Assembly (NCBI GenBank): GCA_947683425.1
Contig: CANTUQ010000073.1
Coordinates: 5,614,501-5,678,500 of the forward strand
Direction of reading: 5' to 3'
DNA length: 64,000 bases
Source: Excoecaria cochinchinensis
Lineage: Eukaryota; Streptophyta; Magnoliopsida; Malpighiales; Euphorbiaceae
Below are positions 11,600-23,724 of the stretch, in pieces. The translations under genes were made by a program, and so were the position numbers. Positions within the stretch are counted from its first letter, which is position 1. Each line of letters begins with the position of its first letter. The notes below the pieces were generated by a model. It had not been told where the DNA came from. It did not search any database and worked only from the letters and a program-made list of their open reading frames with translations.

Positions 11600-12891
11600 T
11601 TCTTCCTTTCTTCCTCCAGACTATGTGCCAATTCTTGAATGCGATCTCTTAAAGGGCGACAATAGTCTATCCTATGCCCTGTGTACTAGTGTTATGTGCA
11701 GTACCAATTTGCTCTATGTCTAGGGCATCCTTGACTTGGGGCAGGCCTAGCTGGCAAGGGTTGCAACTTCCCTTCCTTGATGAGACGAGCGAAGTGCCAA
11801 GATAGAGGCTTGCCCGAGATGGTGAGGTGTTTAGGAGTCATTCCGGTGGTTGAGACCTCTGCTGCCTTGGTATTGCCCCCAGTGCCACTGCTGTTTCCTG
11901 TGCTTTTGCCCAAGCCTAGGTTTGCAGATTTAGCCAGTTTATCCAAATGCTCAGCCTCAGCTTCGATGGCTATATCTTTTAAGGACTTCCAGTCCTTCAA
12001 CCCCTTCATCTTTAGCCCATCTTTCAAGTATGGGCTGGTATTCCTAATAAATAACCTGATCTGGTCTGGAGTGTCCGACTTCTTCTTCATCTCCATTACC
12101 CGGTTCCTCCATCGGGTCAAATACTCATGGAATGACTCGTCCGGCTTTTATTGTAGTAACTCTAGATCTTTCAGAGTGACCTCTATCCTTGTATTACAGT
12201 CATATTGCTGGAGGAACTCCTCTGTCAGCAGATCCCAGTCTTCTTTTATTCTTCGTTCTAGCCCATGATACCAGTCCACCACAGGACCTAACAAACTCAA
12301 ATAGAAGTATTCAATCTTTTGCCTCCTTGTCAGCATCGTCCCCTTCATCACCAAGGAGTATTGCTTAATATGAGCGGTGGGGTCCGATGTGCCATCAAAT
12401 TTCGGGACATCAGGTATCTTGAAGTTCAAGGGGATTAGATCTTCTTCATTCAGCTCTTTGTCCTCGGGGTTCATCCCCCTTTGCATTATTAGCATTTGGG
12501 ACATCGCCTCGAACTTTTCTTCCATTTTCTTCCAGATGGTATCTTCTCTCTGGGGTCCTTTCCTTTTAACTGACAGGGGTTCTTCACATTCATCCCCTTC
12601 TAAGTCCTTTTCCATTCTATAGGCTACTCCTCTCTTTTGCCCTCCTGACATGGCAGCCCCTAAGTCCACTGGTGGTGGACGTACATCCTCTGGCGGATCC
12701 TCTTCGGCCTCCTCCTGTTCATTTTGTCTCATGGGAGGAGGCACCAGGTTCTGTGGCGCAGCTGGTTGAGCCATTGCGACCATCATGGCCATCATCCGAT
12801 TCTCGAATTCTTCGAACCTTCGACCCACTTCTTCAGCTATCAAGGCCCTTGTAGCATCTTCCTCTCTCGATGAATCGGCCATTTTTGGAGA
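11600..12891 (-). pseudogene. Tat-2 gag (nearly intact)
   Basis: The start MADSSREEDATRAL at 12882 is followed by a helical EVGRRFEEFENRMMAMM, an acidic proline-rich stretch, and the Retrotrans_gag-type core (FDGTSDPTAHIKQYSL, DWYHGLERRIKEDWDLL, FLQQYDCNTR). A single TAA at 12148-12150 interrupts it, where Tat-1 has CAA. The frame then continues unchanged to the knuckle region, which is spoiled by stops at about 11690. The C-terminal part ends at about 11600 (LRDRIQELAHSLEEE). It is the best preserved Tat gag in the window. The product would coat the element RNA. Confidence 0.85.
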
Positions 12892-13933
12892 TTCTCTGAA
12901 TGCCTGTTGATTGCACTTGACTTGATTCTGGTTGCTTAATCAAAACCCTCTGATAATGCAACTGTCAGGACCCCTAACCAGCTAGGAAAATGGTCTTTGA
13001 TGGCTGAAAGATTAAAGAGTTAGAATGATGCATGAATAATACGCAATGCATGGTCGCACTGTGCAACAAAAACGGTATACAATGGCTAAAAGAGATTACA
13101 ATGATACATGTGAGACATTTGAAAAACTATACACAGGATAATATATACATGTAATAATTATATACAAAGAATAGGATGTATACATAGGGGAGAAATAAAA
13201 ATTTTATTTGTGCATAAATAACATGAATATGCAATGCATCATCCACAACCACATGCAAGCAGATAGATCCTTCTAACCTTATTGCCCCCACACACGCGGT
13301 CATACAGTCTTTATCCTAGGTGGGCTTGATCCATGGGTTAACAGGGAACCCGATGGACGCGCATGGTGCTTAGCAGAAAACCGGCAGCATAACCTCTCCT
13401 AACTAATGTGCATACGCATGGGTTTTGACCATCATGTATTTAGGCAGTCCGAATAAGTTGACATGGGCCCATCGGGGCATGAAAGCCTTTGACTAGGTGA
13501 CCAATCAGATTATTTGGTTTTGTCCAATACAGAATGATCCACATAGCAAGCATAGTATTAAGGTTCATACGACTTAGGGAGGTATCTATTGCCATTACAT
13601 GAGCTTTGGTCAAGGTAATGTTACTTTAGGGCTACCCAAGCATGGTCCCTGCCGACGGGTCTAGCTCATCACGAGCGTAACGACCGATCGGGTCACCATT
13701 TAATATACCACAATGGTATAAGGCTTAGCCTGGTGATTATCCTTAACACTTCCCTATATTGAGTGAACATAGGGTCGTGCTTCGGGAATGCACCGGGGTG
13801 ATAGAGGGACCAAACTAACATAATCTAAGGCTCTAATGAGATAAAATGCAATTTTGAAAGAAAGTGAATTTATAAACTAAAACCTAATTGTAAAATTTAA
13901 TCAAGGTACTTTCGAATTGAAGTCTCAAAATTG
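12892..13933 (-). other. Untranslated leader of Tat-2
   Basis: This about 1-kb segment between PBS and gag has no useful open frame. About 13250-13800 is clearly related to 16085-16640, to 18525-19080 and, in reverse complement, to 35160-35705. Best conserved are the block around CATGGGTTAACAGGGAACC and the block around GGTCTAGCTCATCACGAGCG. Conservation in otherwise decayed copies suggests a functional RNA region (packaging or dimerisation), by inference only. Confidence 0.7.
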
Positions 13934-13951
13934 TCCCTAGCGGAGTCGCCA
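13934..13951 (-). promoter_or_regulatory. Tat-2 primer binding site
   Basis: Minus strand TGGCGACTCCGCTAGGGA begins two bases inside the 5' LTR end. It fits the PBS reported for Ogre/Tat elements, thought to pair with an Arg tRNA 3' end. The tRNA was not checked here. Confidence 0.75.
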
Positions 13952-13952
13952 C

Positions 13953-15629
13953 TGTGACGCGCGCCGAACCCCGTGGGCGCCCCTTTATCGCCCGCTTGAG
14001 GGCGATCAGGCAAGTGAGGTTCGTTGACAACTTGCGACGAATTGCAAGTGCGTCTATTTTGGGCAACAAAGAGGTTTCATGGAGTCGCCACCCAATAAAA
14101 CATTAGGAAAGTTCCTCTCGCCTCGGAGAGCCTAAGACAGCGCATGTATCCATTTTTGGCAAACTAAGGGGTCTTGAGGCATTCACCCCAATAGAATATT
14201 GGGAGTGACCCTCTAACCCTTGAGAGCCTAGGATTTTTAAGTCTTTGATAGGACACAAGAGGTGTCTTGGAGGTCTCCTTCCAATGAGTGATCGGATAGA
14301 CCTCTCGCCTCTTTGAGCCCAAAGACCAGAGATGGGTTCGGGACTTCTCATATATTTCTACCTTGATTAATTTTACAATTAAATCTTGAGCTTATTAATT
14401 CACTTTCTCTCCACACAATGCAATTTAATTAAGGCGCAATTATCCATGTTGAAAGCGATAAATAAATAAAATGAAGAAAACATCTAAAATGAAATACAAT
14501 AACACTAGGAGCGGAATACAACTCCCATTTTAAAAATACAAACCATACATGAAACCGAAGAATTAATTATGAGGACATTGGTCCTTGATTTTATAAAAAT
14601 AATTTTTTGTGATAAATTCATTGGATAAGAAAAAATAGGACATTAGTCCTTGGCTTTGTTAAAAAATTCCAATTAATTACTATAAAACATTCGTCTATTT
14701 TTTGTTTACGTGAGATAAAATGATTTACATGAAATAAAGACTAAGAATAAATAAATAAATAAATGCATAAACGAAAAGAATAAAGTTATAGAATTAAACC
14801 AAAATGAGTTCTCGGGGTGTGAACGGCGACCGTCATCTCACGCTCAATCTATCAAAAAGCAAGAAAATGGCATTTCACAAAAATAAAACATGTTAGTATC
14901 AAAAAAATCCAAAATAAACATAAAATCAAGACAAAGTTATAAGACTAATAAGATAATGATATAGGTAAGTCTAGAGAAAACAGGAAAAATTACTAAAGTA
15001 AATTAAGTGAAACGCATGTCCAGAATATTTACCCTCGGATTTTACCTTTTGGATGAAAATTTGGTTGGATTTGGTCCCACGCGCTTCACGAGAAGAAAAT
15101 AAAACCAAAGAAAGAGATTTATTGAGTTTTTGGAGTGAAAACCGGATTTTTCTATATATGGGTAAATGAAATTTTTTCCAACCTCAAAATAGTGTGAAAT
15201 TTCCTTTTTTATAGAAAAACACCACCGACGGGCGTCGGTTGAATCCCATTTCCACTAGAAAATAGGATTTACACGACGGGCGTCTGACCTACCGACGGGC
15301 ACATGCCAACGGACACGTGTTTGTCGGTTCAGACACGTGTTCGTCGGTAAACTCACAGATGGCCCGTCCCTCGTGGCGAGTGAGACGGGCTGCTGCTACG
15401 ACCGACGGATGTCCCGCTACCGACGGCCTGACCGTCCATGGAAGAAAACTCAAAATTTAATCCAAAATTCTCCCGATTCTCCACTTTTTTCTACCGCAAA
15501 TAAAAACCTTTAATTCTCGTGAACTCAAAGGACCGAAATCTCCGAATTTTATCCATCTATTCGGAACTAGGCATTATTTCTTCATCGGGTAATCTCTGAT
15601 CTGGACCGCCTCGGGACACAGTGCTTACA
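13953..15629 (-). mobile_element. Complete Tat 5' LTR (about 1.68 kb) of Tat-2
   Basis: Minus strand: begins TGTAAGCACTGTGTCCCGAG at 15629 and ends GCGCGTCACA at 13953, directly before the PBS. Shares its 3' half with 6316-7724. Contains a CpG-rich segment of CGACGG motifs (about 15225-15440), and near its 3' end repeated about 95-bp units with the palindromic CCCAATAGAATATTGGG and the PBS-like GGAGTCGCCAC. No protein is encoded. Confidence 0.85.
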
Positions 15630-16773
15630 CGTACCTATGATGGCTGAAATGTAGAGGGGTTAGAATGATACATGTGATGTATGGAAAAATGCATGATGAA
15701 ATGTATATGTGAAACATTGTATATGCAAGATAGAATACACACACCCCAAAATGCGTATGCTTTTAGGTGCATAAACGACATGTAATGCATGACTGTGCTG
15801 AAAGATCAAGAAATTAAAATGATACATGTGATGCATGAAAAGAATTACACACCGAATGATAATGTACTTATGAAAGCCATATGCATCGAACACAATGTGC
15901 ACACGGAAAATAACGTGTATGTGTTTTTCTTTTTTCTCTTTCTTTTTTTTCATTTTTGTTTTTGTTTTTTTTTTTTAAAATTGCGTGTACAAAATAAAGC
16001 GTATTCACAAGAAATAAAATTATATTTTGGCATGCATGAATGACACATGTGATGGATGATCGTATGTTATGCGACATTTACATCCACATGCAAGCAGATA
16101 GACCTTTCCAACCTTATTACTCTCACACACGAGGTCGTGCAGTCTCTTTCCTAGGCGGGCTTAGCCCATGGGTCAACGGGGAACCCGATGGGCGCGTATG
16201 GTGCATGGTGATATACCAGCAGCATAACACTCTTAATGTAAAAGCGCATGCATATGGGTTTTGGCCATTATATATTTGGACTATTCAAATAGACTAAACA
16301 TGGGCCCACCGGGGCATGAAAGCCTTTGATGAGTGTCCAATTAATATGTTTGAATTGGTTTAATATATAAGGGCCCACGTAGCAAGCATCGTATTAAGGA
16401 GCATACTACCTAGTGGAAGTTTCTATTGCCATTACATGAGTTTTAGTCATGGGTGGTGTTATTTTGGGGCTACCCAAGCATGGTCCCTGCTGACGGGTCT
16501 AGCTCATCACGAGCGTAACGACCGATCGGGTCACCATTTGATATATCTTGATAGTACGAGGCTTGGGCTGGTGATTATCCTTAACACTTCCCTACATTGA
16601 GTGAACGTAGGGTTGTGCTTCGGGAATGCATCGGGTTAAAATAAGAGACCAACTAGCATAGTTCTAAGGCTCTAATGGATGCAATGCAATTTCGAAGAGA
16701 AATGAAATTTTCATTTGTTAATAACTCAATTATAAGTTTAACTTAATGTACTTTCGAAGCAAAGTTTCGATCA
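15630..16773 (-). other. Leader of Tat-3, truncated by insertion of Tat-2
   Basis: Sequence from the Tat-3 PBS downward matches the leader blocks of Tat-2 and Tat-4 (CATGGGTCAACGGGGAACC, GGTCTAGCTCATCACGAGCG). It stops at 15630, where the Tat-2 LTR starts and before any gag. A T-rich run occurs at 15929-15975. No gene seen. Confidence 0.7.
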
Positions 16774-16791
16774 TCCCCAATTGAGTCACCA
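16774..16791 (-). promoter_or_regulatory. Tat-3 primer binding site
   Basis: Minus strand TGGTGACTCAATTGGGGA, two bases inside the LTR end. It differs from the sibling PBS at a few positions. Confidence 0.65.
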
Positions 16792-16792
16792 C

Positions 16793-17220
16793 TGTGACGC
16801 GCGCCGAACCAGTAAGGCCCTCATTGAACCCACTTTTAGGATTCGAGAGATTGGTTCGTGTCTTTTTTGATCTTGGGTTACACGAGATATTTTGAAATCC
16901 TCAAAATAGCCCAAAAATGCCCAAAGGGCTGTTGGGGGCGACAGGGCCGCGTCAGGGGCGAGCGATGCCCCGCGTTGCCGCACGCTGACGCTCACGAAAT
17001 TTTTTTTTTAATTTTTTAAATTTTTTGCTAAAATACTGTAATTTCAAAACTTACTTTTTTTTCTTAAAATAATTTTCAAAACACATTTTTATTTACTTTT
17101 ATTAATCAATTTGACAAGGAAAGCATCACTTCCAACTTTCATTTTTACCTATAAACAGGCACACTTAATTTCATCATTGGGTAATCCTGATTTAGGTTTC
17201 CTCAGGACCCGGTGTTTACA
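16793..17220 (-). mobile_element. Short Tat LTR (about 428 bp) of Tat-3
   Basis: Minus strand: begins TGTAAACACCGGGTCCTGAG at 17220 and ends GCGCGTCACA at 16793, next to a PBS. Both ends match the longer Tat LTRs, so the middle has been deleted. It retains a GC-rich block (about 16918-17000). It abuts the gag of Tat-4 at 17220/17221, so Tat-3 is inserted into that gag. Confidence 0.78.
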
Positions 17221-17904
17221 TGGGGCCATTAATAGTTTTATTGGAAGGCACTGGGGTAGTTGCAAGCTTGGACTTCATAATTTCTTCTTCAAGATCAACT
17301 AGCCCTTTTTTCGTGCTTGAGGACCTAGGGATGCCTATTGACTGTGAAGTCTCTGTACCTTCTGCCTTTCTTACTTGTTCTTGTAACTGCATCAAAGATC
17401 CCTCCGATGTTTCACCTAAGTGCGGACCTGAGCCTGACCTTAAATCATATTCTGCCCTTGACGGTTTACCATTCAGAGCTTGCATTACTGCTGAAATGTC
17501 TTCCTTTTCAGGAATACAATCGTACTCTAGAGCAGGCTTCTTGTCTCTTCCTTACTCAACTGGCAAAATAAAGGGCACCTTGACTCTGGGTTCGAAAGCA
17601 AAAGGAGACATTGCAGTCGTCGTGGTGTAGGCCTTCTTGACAATAGCCAGCTCAACTTTGTTAAGGGTAGTAGTCGCCATAAGTTGAGCTTGAAGAACAA
17701 GCGCCATGGCATTCATCCTTTCCTTAACCAGGGCCAACATCCTTTTTTTAAGCTCTTCGAACCTTTTATCCATCTCCTGGGCAATTAGGGCACGAGTCTC
17801 TTCAGTCTGTTGTGAAAGGCCAGCCATTTCTAATACCTTCAGACACTCTAGCAAAGATGCTAAATCTTTGTCTGCTAACTTGAACTCTGATCGCTCTTTA
17901 GATA
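17221..17904 (-). pseudogene. Tat-4 gag N-terminal fragment
   Basis: The start MAGLSQQTEETRALIAQEMD (about 17827) resembles the N terminus of the other Tat gags (RALIAEEVGRRFEEFENR). It continues in frame past a TAG at 17552-17554 to a helical LVDLEEEIMKSKLATTP near 17280, which matches EEEISKSKLAMTLA in Tat-6. It is cut at 17221 by the Tat-3 LTR. Only the start of gag remains; RNA coating is the family role. Confidence 0.75.
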
Positions 17905-18384
17905 ACTATCGGGATCCCTAAACCACCCAAGTAAATGGTCTACAATGGCTGAAAAGCAAGGAGTTAGAATGATGTATGAATGATATGCTATGCATGGTCG
18001 TGTTGTGCAATAAATGTCATAAAATGGCTAAAAAGCTCAAAAAGGTTAGAATGATGTATGCAATGCATGGAAGAAATTTATGCATAGGGTGATATGTACA
18101 TGTAAAGATTATATGCACAGAATAGAATGTACACACGCGAAATGTACATGTTTTTTTTATGTATGAATGCTATGTAATGCGTGATCGTGCTATGCAAATG
18201 GTCATCGATGACTGAAAGATCTAGGGATTGCAATGATACATGTGATGCATGAAAAAAATAAAAACAAAAATAAAAATTATACACAGGATGATATGTACAT
18301 GTGAAAAATGATATGCAAACAAAAAGCTATACACACATACGAAGGAAATGTATATATTTATTATTATTATTGTTGTTGTTGTTG

Positions 18385-18470
<86 letters not shown>

Positions 18471-19210
18471 TTAACATGCATGAATGACACACGATAAATG
18501 AGCATGCTATGCAACATCCATAACCACATTCAAGCATGTAGATCATTCCCACCTTATCTCTCCCACACACGAGGTCGTGCGGTCTCTTTCCTAGGTAGGT
18601 TTGATCCATGGGTTAACAAGGAACCCAATGGACGCGTATGGTGCACGGTGAAAAATCGGCAGCATAACCTCTCTTATCTAATGTACATACGGATGGGTTT
18701 TGACCATTGTGTATTTAGGCAGTCCGAATAAATTGACATGGACCTATCGAGGCATGAAAGCCTTTGATTTGGTGACCAATCAAATTATCTGGGTTTGTCC
18801 AATATATAATGATCCATACAGCAAGCATGGTAATATGGTTCATACCACCTAGGGGAAGTATCTACTTTCATTACATGAGCTTTGGCCAGGGTGATGACAT
18901 TTTAGGTTTACCCAACCATGGTCCCTACCAACGGGTCTAGCTCATCATAAGCATAACGACCAATCGGGTCTCCATTTAATATACCAAACGGTACGAGGCT
19001 TGGGCTGGTGATTATCGTTAACACTTCCCTACATTGAGTGAACGTAGGGTTGTGCTTCGGAAACGCATCGGGGTTAAAAGAGGGACCAAACAAGCATATA
19101 TCTAAGGCTCTAATGAGATGCAATGCAAATTTCAAAAAAGGATTAAATTTTTAAATTAAAACTCAATATGTTTTAATCAAGGTACTTTCAAAGTGAAGTC
19201 TCAAAGTAAG
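17905..19210 (-). other. Leader of Tat-4 with an (ATT)n microsatellite
   Basis: Homologous to the other Tat leaders (blocks at about 18540-18700 and 18900-19080). A long ATT/TTA microsatellite at 18358-18472 interrupts the less conserved half. The poly-Ile open frame across it is an artefact of the repeat. Confidence 0.72.
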
Positions 19211-19228
19211 TCCCTAGTGGAGTCGCCA
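19211..19228 (-). promoter_or_regulatory. Tat-4 primer binding site
   Basis: Minus strand TGGCGACTCCACTAGGGA, two bases inside the LTR end. Same type as the PBS of Tat-2 and Tat-6. Confidence 0.75.
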
Positions 19229-19229
19229 C

Positions 19230-20395
19230 TGTGACGCACATCGAATCCCAGGGCGCCCCGAAGACCCGCTTTTAGGGCGATCGAGAGAGGTTTATGAAAA
19301 CTTGTAAGAAATTACAAGTGCGTCTATTTTGGGCAACAAGAAAGTTTCTTGGAGTTGCCACCCAATAGAATATTGGAAAAGATCGTCTAGTCTCAGTGAG
19401 CCTAAGACAGAGCATATGCATTCATTTTGGGAAAGCCAGAGATATTTTGGAGACCCCACCCCAATAGAATATTGGGATGGTCTTCTAACCTCGTGGAGCC
19501 TAGGACTATGCAAATTAGACCTATTTTGGCAACAAGAGATATCTTGGAGACCCCACCCCAATTAAACATTGAGATGGTCCTCTAAACTCGTTGAGCCTAA
19601 GACCAGAGATGGTTCGGGACTTTCCATTTATTCATAACTTGATTAAATTACGATGGAGTTTTGAATTTAGGATTTCATCTCTTTTCTCATTCATTTAAAT
19701 ACAGTAAGTTAACGCGCATGTCAATCACATAATAAAAGCGGTAAATAAAACAAGATTAAAATAAAATAAATAAGAGTACAATAAATTACAACAAAATTAG
19801 GGGCGGAATACAACCCCCATTGTAAATAAAATGTAAATCATTCATAAAACGGGATATTTATTAAAGATGAGGATATTGATCCTCACATGCATGGTTAAAG
19901 AAAATAATTTTAATGTGACAATTTATTTTGGATGGAAAAACTGGGACATTGGTCTCATTTTTATTAGAAAAAGTTTCAAGTTTAATTAATAGAAATATTT
20001 TTGTGATTTTCTTTTTAAACGTGCATAAAATAAATAATTTTATTAAGAATTACATTGCAAAACAAATGAAACAACCAAATAAATAAAATATTACAAATAA
20101 TGTAAATAAATAGTCAACCCAAACGAGCCTCCTAGATCTTCCCGTTTGCTCGCGAGAATGCCCAAGTAAAGAAAAAGTGTATTGGAATAAAAAAATACAA
20201 ATAAAATTATGTTAGTGATTAAATCAATTAAATACATAATAAATAATAAAATAAAATAAAATGACATTAAAATGACAAATGAATCAAAACGTTAATAAAT
20301 TAAAATAAATGAAAAAATGCATTATGAATAACAAAGAAATTAAATGATATGATTGAAATAAATAAAACAACATGTTAATGAATTAATACATAAAA

Positions 20396-20456
<61 letters not shown>

Positions 20457-20640
20457 TTGATAATAATAATATATAAACATATTAAATAAAACAAATATAC
20501 AAACAATAGAATAAATAAATAAATGAAAACAATAAAAATTTACATGTTAATCAATTAAATATGAACAAAAATAAATAAAAAAATAAAGAAAATATATCAA
20601 AGCTAGAATATTTACGCTCAGAGTTCGGATTCGATGAAGG
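19230..20640 (-). mobile_element. Tat-4 LTR, 3' end clear, 5' end not located
   Basis: The 3' terminus GCGTCACA lies at 19230 beside a PBS. The LTR contains three tandem units of about 95 bp (19318-19405, 19418-19510, 19515-19603), each with a CCAATAGAATATTGG-type palindrome and ending GAGCCTAAGAC. An (AAT)n microsatellite lies at 20399-20452. The landmark AGAATATTTAC-CTCAG, present in the other Tat LTRs, occurs at about 20605. I could not find a TGTAGACACC-like 5' end, so the upper boundary is a minimum. Confidence 0.65.
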
Positions 20641-22113
20641 AAAAAAGGGTAATTGATTTCCTTACTTTGTTTTGCAAAATTAGAATTAAAAATGATAAAA
20701 ATTGGAATTTTATTCCAAAAAAATAAATTTACTTAAAAAATGATGAAAGAAAATAAAAATTTTCAAAAACAAACAATTATTTTTATTTGTCTCAAAAAAA
20801 ATTATTTATGAAAAATCTTTTTTTTAAAAAAATCAAATGCAAAAATTAGATTTTAAGAACAAACAATTATTTTGTTTGCCCCAAAATCTATTTTTCATCA
20901 AAAAGGGATTCAAATAAAAATATTTGAGAAAATTTAAGTAAAATACTAATTAAAAGACAAAAGTAAGAAAATTGAATTTTTAAGAACAAACAATCACTTT
21001 ATTTGTCTCAAAAATCAATTTTTCATTAACAAAATTCCATCTAAAATATGTTAACTAAATTAAGATAATCACATTATCCTTATTAGAACCGTAGTACGTA
21101 ACTTTTCCATTTTAGAAACTATTTCAAATTTGCAAACTTTTGGACTACTTCAAAAACTAGTTTCCCTAAAATGCTACTTATCTTGTTTTGTTTAAAATTA
21201 TTATTATCATTAATATTTGATTACCAAATTTAATTATTTAATGTCATTATTTAATTAAATAGGTCATAATTCCAACAATTAAATTGATTTTAAATCAATT
21301 TCAAATTAAAAGTCAAGTGGCTTAAAAACTAAGTCAAACCCAGTGCCCTATTATGGGTTATTCGGCCTATTTAGCAAATCCAATAGGACAAACGAGTTTT
21401 GGCCCATTCCAGCCCTTAAACACTTTAATCAAACTTGTAAATAATCAGTATTATAAATTTAAGTTAGCTAATTGCACCTATCAACTCATTGTTAACTTAA
21501 AACACAAACTTGAAATTTACCGTATTTGGCTTGACGCGCTAAATTTTAGCTATATGAATCAAATTCATTAAGCATCAAATTAAATGACCTTAAATTATGA
21601 AAATACCTTTTAATATCCCATATTAATGTGTGTTAATTGTTGGAAGTGAAACAAAAATGTTTAGGCCTATACAAATACCCTAACCTAATTCGGCCTATCT
21701 AGAAACCCTAAGTAGCCGAATTAGGCTAGCTCCCATTTTTCTTTAATTAAATTAATTTTTTCATTTTCATTTTAATTTTTGAAAAATACCAAGTTACAGT
21801 AGGATTTTCAAAACACATGCAATTAATTTTTCATGAAAAAATTAAAATGACATAATTGGATTTTGAGCCTAAAATTTTTCTAATGGGTGTAGAAACCCTG
21901 AATGATCTTAGGGGTCACAATTTGATTTTCTACTTGCATTTTTATGGCATATGACTTAAGATTAATTCATAAATTCAACAATATATGATATAATAAATAC
22001 TTTTAATAATTAAAAACATGAACTTTACATGACAAATACAATAAAAACCAAAACTTTAATAACATTAAAAGAAACGAAATTGAACCAACATTCAATTCTT
22101 TTGACATAGCCAG
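20641..22113 (-). other. AT-rich stretch, probably LTR remnant plus internal sequence of the 22.1-kb element
   Basis: No coding similarity was recognised. The last about 200 bp before 22113 lie directly downstream (minus strand) of the PBS at 22114-22125 and so belong to that element. Where it gives way to the Tat-4 LTR could not be decided. Confidence 0.4.
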
Positions 22114-22125
22114 GCTCTAATACCA
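22114..22125 (-). promoter_or_regulatory. iMet-type primer binding site
   Basis: Minus strand TGGTATTAGAGC, one base from the LTR end. Differs by one base from the common plant PBS TGGTATCAGAGC. Confidence 0.7.
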
Positions 22126-22126
22126 T

Positions 22127-23689
22127 TGTTGGTTTACAAGCATTATACATCTCATGTAATTAAAAAAAATTTAAAAACTTGTAAACCTTAAATGTTTGAT
22201 CTAGACAAAAGAATTGAATTTCCTAACTAAAGTTCAGAATTTTACCATAGGTGTTTGTTATTCAATTGAAAAACGTCGCACTGAGTTATCGTAAATACCA
22301 GTGTCCTTACTTCAAAGCACCTCCAAGGTATCCACACAAGAAGCAAGGTCTAATAACCTTCTCAAGGGGCAGTAATGGCCAAATAAGGGTTAGGGACTAG
22401 TAAACCATAATTCGGCTGCAAGAGAGAAAGAGAGGTGGAGAGCAAATTGAGTTTTGGGTGAATTAGAGTTCTCAACTCATTCAACTACTCTAATAAAACT
22501 TTAAAGTGTATTTAAACAGGTCATATTAGGGTTATGCCATGATGGTTGTAATTCCTTATGAGGCTTGGACTATTTGGGTGGGCTTAAGTGACAATCACAA
22601 GCCCAACAGTCCATTTCTGTGCATAGGGCCTTTTTGGTTGGGCTTGGGCATTTAAATGGGCTCCAAACCCATCCAAATTTTAAATACAACATTATTTCCT
22701 ATATTAATTTTTAGCTACATCCAATGCTATATGGACTCCAAAGAAAAAATCTCCAGCTTAAAAAGGTTCTATACGCATATTAGGCCTTCTAGGCCTTTTT
22801 CTCTACATGAGACTTTTTCTTATCTCGTCAAAACCTATAATTTCTCTTACCAACTTATCAAATAAGTTCCTATGACATCTTATGTTATGTTTATGCATTT
22901 ATTTTTACCTCAGACCTTAATTTTTACATATGTGTGACCCTTTGGGTTCCCTATACATGTTGGCAGTACAAAATATAACTAAAAGTCCTAGTTAAATTGG
23001 AACTCTTATGGTTTAAGCTCTTTTAAACCATTTTATCAATTCTTGATTAAGATTTATCATACATTATTATACAAGTCATGAGAGGTTTTTAATCAAGCAT
23101 CATGACTATCTTAATGACAGGAATTTCTGTGGTTTTCACTTTTATCCTTCGATATCAAGTTTCCATGTAATCACTCATTTCACCATTCTTCTAATCTCAT
23201 TCATGAATTGGATATGGACATGTATCAATTCATTTATGAACTTATTGTATTCTCATACTTTTATCTTTATTCCTAAAATGCCTTTGTGAATATACTTGTT
23301 CTTGTAACAAGCATCCATATGTTAACTTTGATCATCTCAATGATCATAGATAATGAGAAATACTGCTTGAACTATTCAAGGAGTATAACATATGCTAATT
23401 TATTCGTATTAACAATGTCATGTCTTATTAATACTATGACTACGTATTTAAATATCAACACATTTGCATATAATAGGTATCTCATATCATGAATCCTTCA
23501 CGATTACCTTTTGTACCATATTCATATACCAAGGACTACATTTTATAGTTTAAGTCATATGCAATCAAATGTTAATATACAAAAGCACAAAAGAATATAT
23601 GAATGTCTTATATATTATTATTCAAATATAATGTTTTACACATGGATTAAAACCCTATTAGACATGGGCTCTGGGGTATATCACTAACA
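22127..23689 (-). mobile_element. 1.56-kb LTR of an unclassified element
   Basis: Minus strand: begins TGTTAGTGATATACCCCAGA at 23689 and ends GTAAACCAACA at 22127, giving TGTTAG...CCAACA ends with an iMet-like PBS immediately after. No coding sequence lies in the 200 bp of assured internal sequence, so autonomous and non-autonomous origins cannot be separated. Confidence 0.7.
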
Positions 23690-23724
23690 AGATAGTTAAA
23701 TAGATAATAGAAAAAAATTAAGAA

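Larger units (their letters stand above)
6316..15629 (-). mobile_element. Tat-2: pol-deleted Tat element (LTR, leader, gag, 3' region, LTR)
   Basis: On the minus strand the order is complete 5' LTR (15629-13953), PBS (13951-13934), leader (about 13933-12892), gag (12882-11600), a short pol scrap (about 11405-11345), a long non-coding 3' region with tandem repeats, and the partial LTR 7724-6316. RT, RNase H and integrase are absent. It is inserted in the leader of Tat-3 at 15629/15630. Because its 3' LTR is directly followed by Tat-1 PBS and gag, the LTR-internal-LTR-internal order suggests recombination between two related elements. Confidence 0.75.

Noticed and set aside
21901..21919. TGTGACCCCTAAG (minus strand) as the 5' end of the Tat-4 LTR
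   Set aside because: The length would fit, but it does not resemble TGTAGACACCGGGTCC, and the sequence appears continuous with the element whose PBS is at 22114.
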